A DNA stretch of 64,000 nt from Paenibacillus sp. MBLB1832 (GTDB lineage Bacteria > Bacillota > Bacilli > Paenibacillales > NBRC-103111): contig NZ_CP130319.1 of assembly GCF_032271945.1 (NCBI RefSeq), positions 1,569,001-1,633,000 on the forward strand. The letters are read 5' to 3'. The notes beneath the pieces are model-generated. The model worked only from the letters and a program-made list of their open reading frames with translations. It did no database searches and was not told the DNA's origin. Positions within the stretch are counted from its first letter, which is position 1. Every line of letters starts with the position of its first letter. Shown piece by piece: positions 35,789 to 46,138 of the stretch. The translations under genes and the position numbers were made by a program.

Positions 35789-37570
35789 ATGATGCTCAAA
35801 ACACATCATTGTGGACAGCTTACGAAAGCGCACGTTGGGGAAACGGTAATTCTGAATGGATGGGTTCAAGTAAGACGAGACTTTGGCGGAATTCTTTTCA
35901 TCGATCTACGTGATCGCAGTGGCATAATACAAACCGTATTTAATCCAGAATTCTCAGGGGAAGCTTTGGCCATTGCGGATCGTGCTCGTAACGAGTACGT
36001 ACTTGCCGTGAAAGGGAAAGTTGTTGAGCGTGATGCTGAGACTGTCAATCCAAATATCCCAACAGGCGAGATCGAAGTTCAAGTGACTGAAATCGAAATC
36101 ATGAACGCGGCGAAAACACCTCCTTTCTTCATCGAAGACGGCGTAGAAGTGGATGAAGCGGTTCGTTTGAAATATCGTTATCTTGACCTGCGTCGCCCTG
36201 AAATGCAACGTACGTTGATGCTTCGTTCCAAGGCGTCCAACGTGTTCCGTAACTTCTTGGATTCCCAAGGCTTTATCGATGTGGAAACACCGATTTTGAC
36301 GAAAAGCACGCCAGAAGGCGCACGTGATTACTTAGTGCCGAGCCGCGTACATCCAGGTGAGTTCTTTGCACTTCCACAATCACCACAAATTTTCAAACAA
36401 TTATTGATGGTTAGTGGTTTGGAGCGGTACTACCAAATCGCGCGCTGCTTCCGCGACGAAGATCTTCGTGCAGACCGTCAACCAGAATTCACACAAGTGG
36501 ACATCGAGACATCGTTCCTTTCCCAAGATCAGCTTCTTGATCTGTTAGAGGAGCTTGTGGTGAAGTTGATGCAAGAGACAGCGAATGTAGAGATTCCACG
36601 TCCATTCCAACGCATCACGTATGCGGATGCAATGGCGAAATACGGTTCCGATAAGCCGGATCTTCGTTTCGGACTTGAGCTCGAAGACGTGTCCGATATC
36701 GTTTCGACATCAGGTGTACAAGTATTTGCGAACGTGGTTAAAGGCGGAGGCCAAGTCAAAGCGCTTAACGCGAAAGGTTGCGGCACATGGAGCCGTAAAG
36801 AGATCGATGACTTGCTTCCTTTCGCAGCACGCTATGGTGCCAAAGGTCTTGCTTGGATCCAAGTGAAGGACGGCGAGTTCAAAGGACCAATCGTGAAATT
36901 CTTCAACGAGGCAGAAATCGTGGCATTGACTGAGCGCCTTGGTGCAGAAGAAGGAGATCTACTTCTATTCTCCGCAGATAAAAAGAAAGTCGTTGCCGAT
37001 GTACTGGGTAATCTCCGTTTGAAAATCGGTCGCCAACTAGGTCTGATCGATGATTCAAAATTTAAATATGCTTGGGTTGTGGATTTCCCACTTCTTGGCT
37101 ACGACGAAGAAGCGAAACGTTATGTAGCTGAGCACCATCCGTTCACACGTCCGAACGAAGATGACATTCACTTCTTTGATACAGATCCAGGCCAAATCCG
37201 TGCCCAAGCGTATGACCTTGTCTTGAATGGCTACGAAGTAGGTGGCGGCTCCATGCGGATTTACCAACGTGACGTTCAAGAGAAAATGTTCGCCGCGTTA
37301 GGTTTCTCTAAAGAAGAAGCGGTAGAGAAATTCGGCTTCTTGTTGGAAGCATTTGAATACGGAACGCCGCCACATGGTGGATTTGCATTCGGGTTCGACC
37401 GTTTGGTGATGCTCATTACCGGCCGCACGAACTTGAGAGAAACGATTGCATTCCCGAAAACAGCAAGTGCAACAGACTTGTTGACGGATGCGCCAGGTAC
37501 AGTGGATGAGAAACAACTAGAACAACTATCGATTCGCTTAGCGCTTAAACAGCCAGCTGCCAAAGCCTAA
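35789..37570 (+). CDS. aspS: Aspartyl-tRNA synthetase
   Basis: A 593-residue bacterial-type class IIb synthetase. It has an N-terminal OB anticodon domain ([21 protein letters not shown]), motif 2 with [18 protein letters not shown], a GAD insertion domain in the middle, and motif 3 [19 protein letters not shown] lies about 12 bases before the ATG at 35789; ATG 35792 and TTG 35768 are alternatives. It is second in the hisS-aspS operon and followed by tcdA. Confidence 0.97.
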   Translation: MMLKTHHCGQLTKAHVGETVILNGWVQVRRDFGGILFIDLRDRSGIIQTVFNPEFSGEALAIADRARNEYVLAVKGKVVERDAETVNPNIPTGEIEVQVTEIEIMNAAKTPPFFIEDGVEVDEAVRLKYRYLDLRRPEMQRTLMLRSKASNVFRNFLDSQGFIDVETPILTKSTPEGARDYLVPSRVHPGEFFALPQSPQIFKQLLMVSGLERYYQIARCFRDEDLRADRQPEFTQVDIETSFLSQDQLLDLLEELVVKLMQETANVEIPRPFQRITYADAMAKYGSDKPDLRFGLELEDVSDIVSTSGVQVFANVVKGGGQVKALNAKGCGTWSRKEIDDLLPFAARYGAKGLAWIQVKDGEFKGPIVKFFNEAEIVALTERLGAEEGDLLLFSADKKKVVADVLGNLRLKIGRQLGLIDDSKFKYAWVVDFPLLGYDEEAKRYVAEHHPFTRPNEDDIHFFDTDPGQIRAQAYDLVLNGYEVGGGSMRIYQRDVQEKMFAALGFSKEEAVEKFGFLLEAFEYGTPPHGGFAFGFDRLVMLITGRTNLRETIAFPKTASATDLLTDAPGTVDEKQLEQLSIRLALKQPAAKA

Positions 37571-37598
37571 GAACTTTGAAGAGGAAGTGTTCCCAGCT

Positions 37599-38360
37599 AT
37601 GCTTCACCAATTTTCACGTACGGAGTTAGCCATCGGCCCAGAGGGTCTTGATATTATGAAAAAGAGTACAGTCGTCGTGCTCGGAATTGGCGGGGTCGGC
37701 TCGATTGCAGCCGAAGCCCTGGCCCGTTCCGGGGTGGGACGCCTGATTCTCATCGACAAAGATGTTGTCGATATCACGAACATTAACCGTCAGATTCACG
37801 CGTTAACGACGACGGTCGGTCAGCCTAAGGCTGATCTGATGCGCGACCGCATCAAATTGATTAACCCCGAGTGCGATGTCATCTCGCTTCGCATGTTTTA
37901 CACAGAAGAAACGTATGAGCAAGTCTTCTCTTACCCGATCGACTATGTCTTGGACGCAAGCGATACAATCGAGTACAAAATCCATTTGATCAAACAATGT
38001 TTAGCGCGTAAAATCCCGATGATTTCTTGTATGGGTGCTGCGAATAAAATGGATCCAACGCAATTTAGAATAACGGATATTTCTAAAACAAGCATGGATC
38101 CTATCGCACGTGTCATTCGCCAAAGATTGCGCAAGGAAGGCATCAAGAAGGGCGTTAAGGTTGTCTTCTCCATGGAAGAGCCGATGAAGCCGCGGGAAGA
38201 TGTTACGGAACAAATTGTGCCAGCGGATGCACCTGACAGACGTAAGGCGCAGCAACCGCCAGCGAGCAACTCGTTCGTTCCTCCAGTTGCAGGGCTGATC
38301 ATGGTGAGTGCGGCGATTAAAGATCTGCTTGAGATTGGTTTGGGCAAAAGTAACAAATAA
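37599..38360 (+). CDS. tcdA: tRNA threonylcarbamoyladenosine dehydratase
   Basis: A 253-residue E1-like (ThiF/MoeB superfamily) enzyme that cyclises t6A37 of tRNA to ct6A using ATP. It has the nucleotide loop VLGIGGVGSIAAEALARSG and the DKDVVDITNINRQ segment. The C-terminus carries ANSFVPPVAG-like family residues. It matches B. subtilis yrvM by position after aspS. The start is ATG 37599 with GAGGAAG about 11 bases upstream; GTG 37587 lies inside that site. Confidence 0.9.
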   Translation: MLHQFSRTELAIGPEGLDIMKKSTVVVLGIGGVGSIAAEALARSGVGRLILIDKDVVDITNINRQIHALTTTVGQPKADLMRDRIKLINPECDVISLRMFYTEETYEQVFSYPIDYVLDASDTIEYKIHLIKQCLARKIPMISCMGAANKMDPTQFRITDISKTSMDPIARVIRQRLRKEGIKKGVKVVFSMEEPMKPREDVTEQIVPADAPDRRKAQQPPASNSFVPPVAGLIMVSAAIKDLLEIGLGKSNK

Positions 38361-38366
38361 GGTGCA

Positions 38367-38505
38367 GGACTGTTTTGAGGGAACGTAGATACGTTGATGC
38401 TCGATTTGCGCGGTGTTGGACTGCTTTTCGGAAGAATAAGGCATTGACGTTCCGCTAAAGCTGAAAATTTGCTGATTTCGGCTGCATAGAGCACTGACTT
38501 TCCGC
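38367..38505. repeat. Degenerate tandem repeat between tcdA and rarA
   Basis: GGACTG recurs at 38367 and 38418 and GGCTGC at 38480. A 15-mer, GCATTGACGTTCCGC (38441-38455), recurs as GCACTGACTTTCCGC (38491-38505), 50 bp away. The whole 38361-38545 gap has no reading frame of note. The pattern looks like two to three worn copies of a 50-60 bp unit. Confidence 0.5.
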
Positions 38506-38545
38506 CTACAAGCGAATTCCGAACTTTGTCACCAAAGTCTAGATG

Positions 38546-38593
38546 AAAAAAGCTCTCCAATGCGTTTAATTCGCGCGCTGGGGAGCTTTTTTT
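38546..38593. terminator. Strong hairpin terminator before rarA
   Basis: AAAAAAGCTCTCCA pairs with TGGGGAGCTTTTTT. T runs lie on both strands. It ends the tcdA-side transcript. Confidence 0.8.
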
Positions 38594-38605
38594 GCTCGCT
38601 CCGAC

Positions 38606-38634
38606 ATGACATGCTCTTGCTTGAGAGGTATAAT
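38606..38634 (+). promoter_or_regulatory. SigmaA promoter of rarA
   Basis: ATGACA (38606-38611) and TATAAT (38629-38634) are 17 bp apart, 47 bp before the rarA start. Confidence 0.75.
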
Positions 38635-38680
38635 GAAACAGATCAAATTAAGAATGAATAAAGGATAAAGGAAACCAATC

Positions 38681-40000
38681 ATGGATTTGTTTACATATGC
38701 ATCATCCCAAGACCCCGTAGGCAAGTTGTTGGCAGATCGGATGCGCCCAACCACGTTAGACGAATATATTGGCCAGGAGCAAATTGTAGGCAAAGGCAAG
38801 CTGCTGCGTCGCGCGATTGAGGCCGATCAGGTGACTTCAATTCTCCTTTATGGGCCGCCAGGGACAGGGAAGACCACGCTCGCGAACATCATCGCGAATC
38901 GTACGCAGGGGGAGTTTATCAAGCTTAACGCGGTTGATGCTTCTGTGAAAGACGTCCGCGAGGTGATTGAGCTCGCGAAGAGCACGAAAGCGATGTATGG
39001 TCGGAAGACGACCCTCTTCCTGGACGAAGTCCATCGCTTCAACACGTCGCGCCAGGATGCGCTGCTCCCTGCCGTCGAGCAGGGCATCCTCATCTTCATC
39101 GGTGCGACCACCGAGAACCCGTTCCACCATGTGAACGGGGCTCTCCTGTCGCGCTCGACGCTGTTCCAGCTCGAGCCCCTCACGGCGGAGCATGCGCTCA
39201 TCGCCATGCGCAGAGCGATCGCTGACCCTGTCAAGGGGCTCGGCTTCATGCGCCTCCGCGTGGACGAGGAGGCGCTCATCCACATCGCGCAGATGGCCGT
39301 TGGCGACATCCGCCGATCCCTGAACGCGCTGGAGCTGGCAGCGCTGACGACTTCGCCTGAACCGGACGGCACGGTTCATATTACACGCGAGGTGGCGGAA
39401 GAGTCGATCCGCCGCCCCATCGTGAAAGCGGACGAGTCGACGCAGTATGACGTCTTGTCCGCCTTTCACAAGAGTGTGCGCGGCTCCAGCGACGCCGCGC
39501 TGTTCTGGTTCCTCTATGCCGTCGAGAAGCTCGGCATGGATCCCATGACCTTCCTGCGGCGGCTGATCGTCGCCTGCAGCGAAGACATCGGCCTCGCGAA
39601 TCCGCAGGCGATGGTGCAGTCCGTCACAGCCATGGACGCCTATCATAAGATTGGCTGGCCAGAATCGAAGTACATCATTTCCCAGGCAATTTTATTCGCT
39701 GTGGAGAGTCCGAAATCCAACTCCATCCCGATCGCGCTCATGCGAGCAGAGCAATTAATGGAGCGAGTGAAGTCCGCCGAAGTGCCGCTGCACTTGCGAG
39801 ATACGCATTACAAAGGTGCGGAGAAGTTAGGACATAAAGGCTATCAGTATCCGCATGATTACCCTGGTCACTTCGTTCAGCAGCAGTACTTGCCTGACGA
39901 AATCCGGCATGAAGTTATTTTTGCTGCCAGCAATCAGGGAACGGAAGAGAAGATGAAGCAGAATCAGCTCAAAAGAAGAGGGACTCCAACAGATTCATAG
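38681..40000 (+). CDS. rarA: Replication-associated recombination protein RarA (MgsA)
   Basis: A 439-residue AAA+ ATPase of the RarA/Mgs1/WRNIP1 family acting at stalled forks. It has Walker A YGPPGTGKTTLAN, Walker B FLDEVHRFN, sensor 1 FIGATTENPFH, and the C-terminal tetramerisation region with HYKGAEKLGHKGYQYPHD. The middle of the gene (about 38940-39640) is clearly richer in G+C than both ends, and the same stretch opens long antisense frames. It corresponds to B. subtilis yrvN. Confidence 0.95.
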   Translation: MDLFTYASSQDPVGKLLADRMRPTTLDEYIGQEQIVGKGKLLRRAIEADQVTSILLYGPPGTGKTTLANIIANRTQGEFIKLNAVDASVKDVREVIELAKSTKAMYGRKTTLFLDEVHRFNTSRQDALLPAVEQGILIFIGATTENPFHHVNGALLSRSTLFQLEPLTAEHALIAMRRAIADPVKGLGFMRLRVDEEALIHIAQMAVGDIRRSLNALELAALTTSPEPDGTVHITREVAEESIRRPIVKADESTQYDVLSAFHKSVRGSSDAALFWFLYAVEKLGMDPMTFLRRLIVACSEDIGLANPQAMVQSVTAMDAYHKIGWPESKYIISQAILFAVESPKSNSIPIALMRAEQLMERVKSAEVPLHLRDTHYKGAEKLGHKGYQYPHDYPGHFVQQQYLPDEIRHEVIFAASNQGTEEKMKQNQLKRRGTPTDS

Positions 40001-40381
40001 AATCCGCAGAGTCCCTCTCGGTTTTTCTTGTTCCATAAGTATCGTAAATACTTTCTCAGTTACGGGATCGTATCGGATCGAAACGATTAACGGAAATTCA
40101 ACCCCGTTTTTACGAACCCAGAATCGGAATTGCTGCTGTACAACGCCTGGTGCCACGTTGGATTTGCCGATGTATTGGTAATCTAACAGCGTATACACTT
40201 TGCCTGCCTCGTGAAAAGCAAGACGGCTCCACTTCGCATAGGAAGGATCATAGACTGGATTTTTGACCGTCATAATGTGATTCTCGGATGGCTTTGCTGC
40301 AGCGATGACATCCGAGGATTCTCCATAGCTAAGTCCGAGCATAAGGAATACAGCGATGATTGTAAGCAGTTGCGCTCCCAC
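39995..40381 (-). CDS. Secreted DUF3889-domain protein
   Basis: A 128-residue protein with a signal peptide (LLTIIAVFLMLGLSYG) and a mature part matching DUF3889: YAKWSRLAFHEAGKVY, DYQYIGKSNV and QQFRFWVRKNGVEFPLI. The function is unknown, though the family is common in spore formers. The start is GTG at 40381; an in-frame stop a few codons upstream rules out extension. It is convergent with rarA, with stops overlapping by six bases. Confidence 0.75.
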   Translation of the reverse strand: MGAQLLTIIAVFLMLGLSYGESSDVIAAAKPSENHIMTVKNPVYDPSYAKWSRLAFHEAGKVYTLLDYQYIGKSNVAPGVVQQQFRFWVRKNGVEFPLIVSIRYDPVTEKVFTILMEQEKPRGTLRIL

Positions 40382-40458
40382 CCTTCCCTTGTAGCCTGCA
40401 CGTCAGAGAGGGAGGGCATTCGTAACAGAGTAAAGGTAAATATCAGCAAAAATGCTTA

Positions 40459-41142
40459 TTATAATTTAAAAATTTTCGATAAATACACGCGAGCGCTCTC
40501 GCTATACTTCGTCTGAAGATGTGCGCGCAGTTCAGCTTTTGCTTCTGGCGTCGGCAGCGTATTCTTCGCATGCCCATGAAGCTCCAGCCAATGCGAAGCG
40601 GTCATATAGCAAGTGGAGTTCCAGCCATTTTTTGTACCATTGGCATTTAATCGCTCGCTGATTCCCGCAATCACAATATCCGCTTTACTTTGCAAATCAA
40701 TCAAGGCACGATCGAATTCATTTTTGGATTCCTTGGCTTTCAGATTTGTTGCCGCGCGCAATGCTTTGACATCAATACCTTCATTAGCTTCAATCGCATG
40801 GTACACATCGACAGCTGCTTTGGACAACTCACCATCGGCATAACGTTCATCCACGGTGTAGGGATCATCTAGCAAGTTTTTCAACAAAGGGAAGAGATTA
40901 GAAGCGATCAATAAAGGCTTTTTCGCAAAAAATCGCCCATAAGCCGCAAGTCCCTCCCCAGGTAGGCGATCACGCCATAGCCATGGATCTGTTTCCAAGC
41001 CCGTATGCCACTGTTCAGAGGTAGTCAGAGATTCAAGAGAAGGATGATCAGGGATGAACGAAGAGAGCGGGAGAATTCCGATCTTCTTCACAAGCTTCTT
41101 CACATCCTCGTATGTTTCAGCTTTCACGTTAACTTCGATCAT
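40459..41142 (-). CDS. Uncharacterised protein, possibly AlkZ-related
   Basis: A 227-residue soluble protein. DPWLWRDRLPGEGLAAYGRFF and TASHWLELHG are its most distinctive segments, and the C-terminal half is helical and charged. It recalls the short AlkZ-related proteins of Paenibacillaceae, distant relatives of winged-helix DNA glycosylases, but the typical AlkZ catalytic segment is not recognisable. It follows mnmA by 27 bp on the same strand and is probably cotranscribed with it. GAAGGAG lies about 11 bases before the ATG. Confidence 0.5.
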   Translation of the reverse strand: MIEVNVKAETYEDVKKLVKKIGILPLSSFIPDHPSLESLTTSEQWHTGLETDPWLWRDRLPGEGLAAYGRFFAKKPLLIASNLFPLLKNLLDDPYTVDERYADGELSKAAVDVYHAIEANEGIDVKALRAATNLKAKESKNEFDRALIDLQSKADIVIAGISERLNANGTKNGWNSTCYMTASHWLELHGHAKNTLPTPEAKAELRAHLQTKYSESARVYLSKIFKL

Positions 41143-41169
41143 ACTCGATCATGCTCCTTCGCTCACAAA

Positions 41170-42288
<1,119 letters not shown>

Positions 42289-42368
42289 TTAATTTGAACT
42301 TTCACTATTATACATCCCGTGCGATGAAAATTAAAATATTTCATGAGAATGTCATTGTTTTCCCCCAC

Positions 42369-42563
42369 TTGGCAAGGGTTTTGTGATAACATAGATACGA
42401 TATACGGATGTTTTGGAATGTTTTTGCGAAAAATGGAAACGCTGTTTACCTAGATAGGGACGACCCTGGTGTACGCGTGGGTAGCAAGTTTGGTAAGCAA
42501 CTTAAGTTTTTGCGATATATACAGACTCCTTGAAGGCATATCATGTTGAATGAGGTGTTCATT
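42369..42563 (+). promoter_or_regulatory. cymR promoter and long structured leader
   Basis: TTGGCA (42369-42374) and TAGATA (42392-42397) are 17 bp apart. About 160 nt of leader follow with short hairpins (AGGGacgaCCCT near 42456; AAGTTtggtaagcAACTT near 42488). No T-box, S-box or other riboswitch consensus was recognised. The stretch 42258-42368 holds the divergent mnmA upstream region. Confidence 0.5.
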
Positions 42564-42986
42564 TTGAAAATCTCCACGAAAGGTCGTTATGGATTAACGA
42601 TCATGATGGAACTAGCTAACCGAATGGGTGAAGGACCGACTTCACTGAAAAGCATCGCAGAAAGACATCAACTCTCCGAACATTATTTAGAGCAGCTTGT
42701 CGCTCCATTGCGGAACGCAGGTTTGGTCAAAAGTATACGCGGAGCATACGGTGGCTATATTCTTTCTAAATCTCCCGAGCAGGTGACTGCAGGTGAAGTG
42801 ATTCGTGTGCTTGAAGGCCCGATTTCGCCCGTTGATTTTACAGAAGAAGACGATCCAGCGAAGCGTGACTTGTGGATACGTATTCGTGACAGCATTGCGG
42901 ATGTACTCGATTCTACGACGCTAGCGAATCTCATTTCTTTTGAAGATAAAGGCAGCAAAAACGATAATTACATGTTTTACATTTAG
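42564..42986 (+). CDS. cymR: Cysteine metabolism repressor CymR (Rrf2 family)
   Basis: A 140-residue Rrf2-family winged helix protein. It begins KISTKGRYGLTIMMELA, has the recognition helix LSEHYLEQLVAPLRNAGLV and wing SIRGAYGGYIL, and ends with DSTTLANLISFEDKG...YMFYI, all very close to B. subtilis CymR. With CysK it represses cysteine and sulfur uptake genes. It lacks the three Cys of the Fe-S members IscR and NsrR. TTG at 42564 has GAGGTG eight bases upstream and matches the conserved N-terminus; ATG 42543 is in frame. It is followed by yrvO after 7 bp. Confidence 0.92.
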   Translation: MKISTKGRYGLTIMMELANRMGEGPTSLKSIAERHQLSEHYLEQLVAPLRNAGLVKSIRGAYGGYILSKSPEQVTAGEVIRVLEGPISPVDFTEEDDPAKRDLWIRIRDSIADVLDSTTLANLISFEDKGSKNDNYMFYI

Positions 42987-42993
42987 GTGAATT

Positions 42994-44142
42994 ATGGAGC
43001 CCATTTATCTTGATCATGCAGCAACGACGCCCGTGCATCCCGATGTATGGGAAGCTATGCTGCCTTTCTATACCGCAAATTATGGAAATCCTTCTAGCAC
43101 GCATAGCTTTGGTCGGGCGGCAAGAACCGCACTGAACCGGTTTCGTGACGGAATGGCAAGAGCATTAGGCTGCTTGCCGTCTGAGCTTGTTTTTACGAGC
43201 GGCGGAACGGAAAGTAATAACATGGCGATCTTTGGCATCATGGATGGCAGACAGCCTGGGAAGAAGCATGTCATTACAACGATGATTGAACATCATGCCG
43301 TGCTGCATCCGTGCGAACACTTGGAAAGCTTAGGATTCGAAGTGACTTACCTGCCTGTAGGACCATCAGGACTCGTCCAAGTAAATGATGTAGAAGCAGC
43401 TATTCGTCCCGAAACGGCTCTCATCTCTATGATGTATGTGAATAACGAGGTAGGCACGATTCAACCGATCGAGCAAGTGGGTCGTCTCGCAAGAAAGCAT
43501 GGCATTCCTTTCCATGTCGATGCGGTGCAAGCTTTAGGCAAGCTGCCATTAGATTTAGCTCAATTACCAGTAGATGTCATGAGCCTTTCTGCTCACAAAA
43601 TATATGGACCCAAAGGTGCTGGAGCCTTATATGTCTCCAAGCATACGCGATTACTCCCCCACGTGTTCGGTGGTTCACAGGAGCGCAAGCGCCGTGCAGG
43701 AACCGAGAATGTCGCCGCCATTGCAGGCTTTGCTAGAGCGGTTGAACGGATCCTTCCACTTCGAGAAGAATCCTACAAACACGCAAGCGAGCTTCGCCAT
43801 CTAATGATAGCCACCTTAGAGAAGCAATTGGGATCTGATGCCATTGTCATCAATGGAGATCAGGAACAATGTGTCCCGCATATTTTGAACATCTCCTTTC
43901 CCGGTATCTCAACAGAAACGCTTTTAATGAATTTGGATCTTGCAGATGTAGCTGCTGCCAGCGGTTCCGCCTGCACGTCAGGTTCGCTTGAAGTGTCTCA
44001 TGTTTTGCGCGCCATGCAGCTTCCAGAAAATGTTACACACTCCGCTGTGCGATTTAGTTTTGGAATGGGGAATTCTAGAGAACAAATCGAAACGGCTGCC
44101 CACAAAGTTGCAACGATTATTCAGCGTTTGCGTACTAAGTAG
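42994..44142 (+). CDS. yrvO: Cysteine desulfurase (YrvO/IscS-type)
   Basis: A 382-residue PLP-dependent class V aminotransferase-fold enzyme that takes sulfur from cysteine. The Schiff-base lysine is in SLSAHKIYGPKG (Lys202), and the persulfide Cys is in GSACTSGSLEVSHVL (Cys327). The N-terminus YLDHAATTPVHPDV is standard. In B. subtilis YrvO passes sulfur to MnmA and is encoded beside it. Here mnmA is just across the divergent cymR promoter. Confidence 0.94.
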   Translation: MEPIYLDHAATTPVHPDVWEAMLPFYTANYGNPSSTHSFGRAARTALNRFRDGMARALGCLPSELVFTSGGTESNNMAIFGIMDGRQPGKKHVITTMIEHHAVLHPCEHLESLGFEVTYLPVGPSGLVQVNDVEAAIRPETALISMMYVNNEVGTIQPIEQVGRLARKHGIPFHVDAVQALGKLPLDLAQLPVDVMSLSAHKIYGPKGAGALYVSKHTRLLPHVFGGSQERKRRAGTENVAAIAGFARAVERILPLREESYKHASELRHLMIATLEKQLGSDAIVINGDQEQCVPHILNISFPGISTETLLMNLDLADVAAASGSACTSGSLEVSHVLRAMQLPENVTHSAVRFSFGMGNSREQIETAAHKVATIIQRLRTK

Positions 44143-44170
44143 TACTGGGTGGTTCTAGGAGGCAAACCCA

Positions 44171-44692
44171 TTGCACAGCTTGCATGAATGGATTGGACGT
44201 CCCGTCATTACCACAGAATCTGGTAAGCAAGTCGGCGAAGTCAAAGAAGTATTGATTGACCCCACATGGAACATCAGCGGCATTATACTCGAAGCTAAAC
44301 ATTGGTTCTCTTCTCTACGATACGTATCGTGGGAGGGAATTACGGCAGTCGGAGAGGATGCTATAACCATACCGAACGATAGTGTCATTTGCGAATTTGG
44401 GCAGAGGAATGAGTGTCACCCTTTTCTTGACGGCAGCGGCAAGGTGAAGGGGCTCCCGATTATGACGGTGGGAGGGCTCGAATTAGGCGTGGTCCAAGAT
44501 GTTTATTTAGACCAAAATTGGGGAAAACAAATAGTAGGTTATGAATTGTCCGAAGGGTTTATTTCTGATTTAAAAGAAGGGCGAAAGTGGCTTCCCCTGC
44601 CAGAGAAGGCAACGATCGGGGAAGATGCAATCATCGTGCCTGGACATTGCGCTCAGGAAGTAGAAGAACTCTTCGTATCTAAAGAAGAATAG
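44171..44692 (+). CDS. yrrD: PRC-barrel domain protein (YrrD-like)
   Basis: A 173-residue protein of two PRC-barrel repeats. The first is about residues 4-75 (WIGRPVITTESGKQVGEVKEVLID), the second about 93-165 (GLPIMTVGGLELGVVQDVYLD). PRC barrels often bind RNA or anchor regulators, but the role here is unknown. The start is TTG at 44171 with AGGAGG eight bases upstream. It corresponds in place to B. subtilis yrrD near yrvO. The next gene starts ten bases after the stop. Confidence 0.82.
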   Translation: MHSLHEWIGRPVITTESGKQVGEVKEVLIDPTWNISGIILEAKHWFSSLRYVSWEGITAVGEDAITIPNDSVICEFGQRNECHPFLDGSGKVKGLPIMTVGGLELGVVQDVYLDQNWGKQIVGYELSEGFISDLKEGRKWLPLPEKATIGEDAIIVPGHCAQEVEELFVSKEE

Positions 44693-44702
44693 GGTGAGCA
44701 AG

Positions 44703-44903
44703 ATGCGTTGTCCAAACTGTAATTCCAAAGATATTGGAAAGATCGGTTCCCATCAATTTTACTGCTGGGGTTGCTTTATCGAACTCAGCGTAAACGGAGA
44801 CAAAATGTCTGTCTATCAAGTGGAAGAAGACGGTACGTTAAGTTCTCTGGATGATTTGTTTTTTGAGGAAGAAGTTTCTCATATTCACGAGCACGTGAAC
44901 TAA
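44703..44903 (+). CDS. Small zinc-ribbon-like protein
   Basis: A 66-residue protein. Two CxxC-type pairs (CPNC near the start and CWGC about 18 residues later) should bind one zinc. A short beta segment and an acidic tail (SLDDLFFEEE) follow. ATG 44703 begins MRCPNC with AGGGTGA upstream; GTG 44694 is in frame. It is cotranscribed with the PRC-barrel gene. The function is unknown. Confidence 0.7.
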   Translation: MRCPNCNSKDIGKIGSHQFYCWGCFIELSVNGDKMSVYQVEEDGTLSSLDDLFFEEEVSHIHEHVN

Positions 44904-44916
44904 TAGGGTCATCATC

Positions 44917-44964
44917 AAACGTTATTTTCTTAGCGGGATTCCGCGGGAGAATAACGTTTTTTTC
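44917..44964 (+). terminator. Terminator after the zinc-ribbon gene
   Basis: AAACGTTATTTTCT pairs with AGAATAACGTTT, with a GCGGGA/TCCGC inner helix, followed by seven T. Confidence 0.85.
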
Positions 44965-45045
44965 CGTTTACGGGTTAATTTGGGCGTGTTGTACACATAC
45001 TGAATGAGCGCAAGTTCGAAGTCACATGACAGAGGTGGAGGCAGC

Positions 45046-46125
45046 ATGGAACGATTATGGAACAATAAATGGTTTGTAGGACTCATCTACGCGTTATTCA
45101 TCTTAATTGGTCTTTATTTGCTAATCCTGATCAAACCAATTCTCAGTTATGTGTTTACATTTATCAAAGCGATTGCAATGCCATTTTTTATTGCGATCAT
45201 TATCTCCTATATATTGAATCCGGTCGTAAACATTCTGAATAAGCGCAAAATGCCAAGAACGATTGCGGTGCTGCTGATATACAGCGTGTTCATTACATCC
45301 ATTACGGTTATTATCATGAATATGACACCGATGTTTGTGCAGCAAGCTGCTGAGCTAAATGAACATATGCCGGAGATGGCAATGAAGGCACAATCCTTCG
45401 TCGATGGGTTCAATCAAAATCAAATGCTGCCAGACAGCGTACGGAACGGGTTTAACCATTCGCTTAACAAACTAGAATCCCGTATCTCGATGACTATTGC
45501 GAACTATATGAATCAGATTGGCGCAACGATTAATATGCTGTTTATTGCGTTTATCGTACCGTTTCTTGCTTTTTATATTTTAAAAGATTTTCAAATTATT
45601 GAGAAAACCGCGCTGGCCATCGTACCGCGAGAACATCGCAAAAAAACCGTCTCTCTGCTCATGGATATCGACACGGCGCTAGGTAACTATATCCGAGGAC
45701 AGCTCCTCGTTTGTGTCATTATCGGTGTCCTTGCCTACGTTGGCTACTGGCTAATTGGTATGCCTTATCCGCTGCTGCTCGCAAGCGTTGTCGCGATTTT
45801 CAATATCATCCCGTATATGGGTCCGTTTTTTGGCGCGGCGCCGGCAATTTTAATGGCTTCAACTGTCTCTTTGAAAATGGTGGTGCTCGTCGCGCTAATC
45901 AATTTGGCCGTGCAAATTTTGGAGGGCAATGTCATTTCTCCGCAGGTGGTGGGGAGAACACTGCATATGCATCCGTTATTTATCATTTTTGCGTTACTGG
46001 TGGGTGGAGAAGTTGCTGGCGTCGTGGGTTTGATCTTGGCAGTGCCTTTCTTTGCCGTGCTGAAGGTCATCATTCAGCATGTGTTTATTCATTTTGTTCA
46101 TAAGACAACGGCTGAGCCCAATTGA
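45046..46125 (+). CDS. AI-2E family transporter (YrrI-like)
   Basis: A 359-residue membrane protein with about eight helices. It has the family landmarks IISYILNPVVNILNKRKMPR, VPFLAFYILKDF, GYWLIGMPYPLLLA and IPYMGPFFGAAPA. Members export the AI-2 signal or act as Na+/H+ antiporters; the substrate cannot be read here. B. subtilis yrrI lies immediately before alaS, as here. ATG 45046 follows GGAGG by five bases; an in-frame ATG at 45004 has no site. Confidence 0.88.
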   Translation: MERLWNNKWFVGLIYALFILIGLYLLILIKPILSYVFTFIKAIAMPFFIAIIISYILNPVVNILNKRKMPRTIAVLLIYSVFITSITVIIMNMTPMFVQQAAELNEHMPEMAMKAQSFVDGFNQNQMLPDSVRNGFNHSLNKLESRISMTIANYMNQIGATINMLFIAFIVPFLAFYILKDFQIIEKTALAIVPREHRKKTVSLLMDIDTALGNYIRGQLLVCVIIGVLAYVGYWLIGMPYPLLLASVVAIFNIIPYMGPFFGAAPAILMASTVSLKMVVLVALINLAVQILEGNVISPQVVGRTLHMHPLFIIFALLVGGEVAGVVGLILAVPFFAVLKVIIQHVFIHFVHKTTAEPN

Positions 46126-46138
46126 CAGGCAGACGCAC

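Noticed and set aside
38837-39646. 269-codon minus-strand frame inside rarA
   Set aside because: It lies in the G+C-rich core of rarA, where stop codons are rare in antisense. No family resemblance, and rarA motifs are intact.
42398-42563. 6S RNA or a known riboswitch upstream of cymR
   Set aside because: 6S-1 RNA lies in this general neighbourhood in B. subtilis, but no long rod-like pairing with a central bubble or end helix could be drawn, and no riboswitch consensus was found.
45711-46103. 130-codon plus-strand frame inside the AI-2E gene
   Set aside because: Cys/Arg/Phe-rich shadow frame; the AI-2E frame carries the family motifs.
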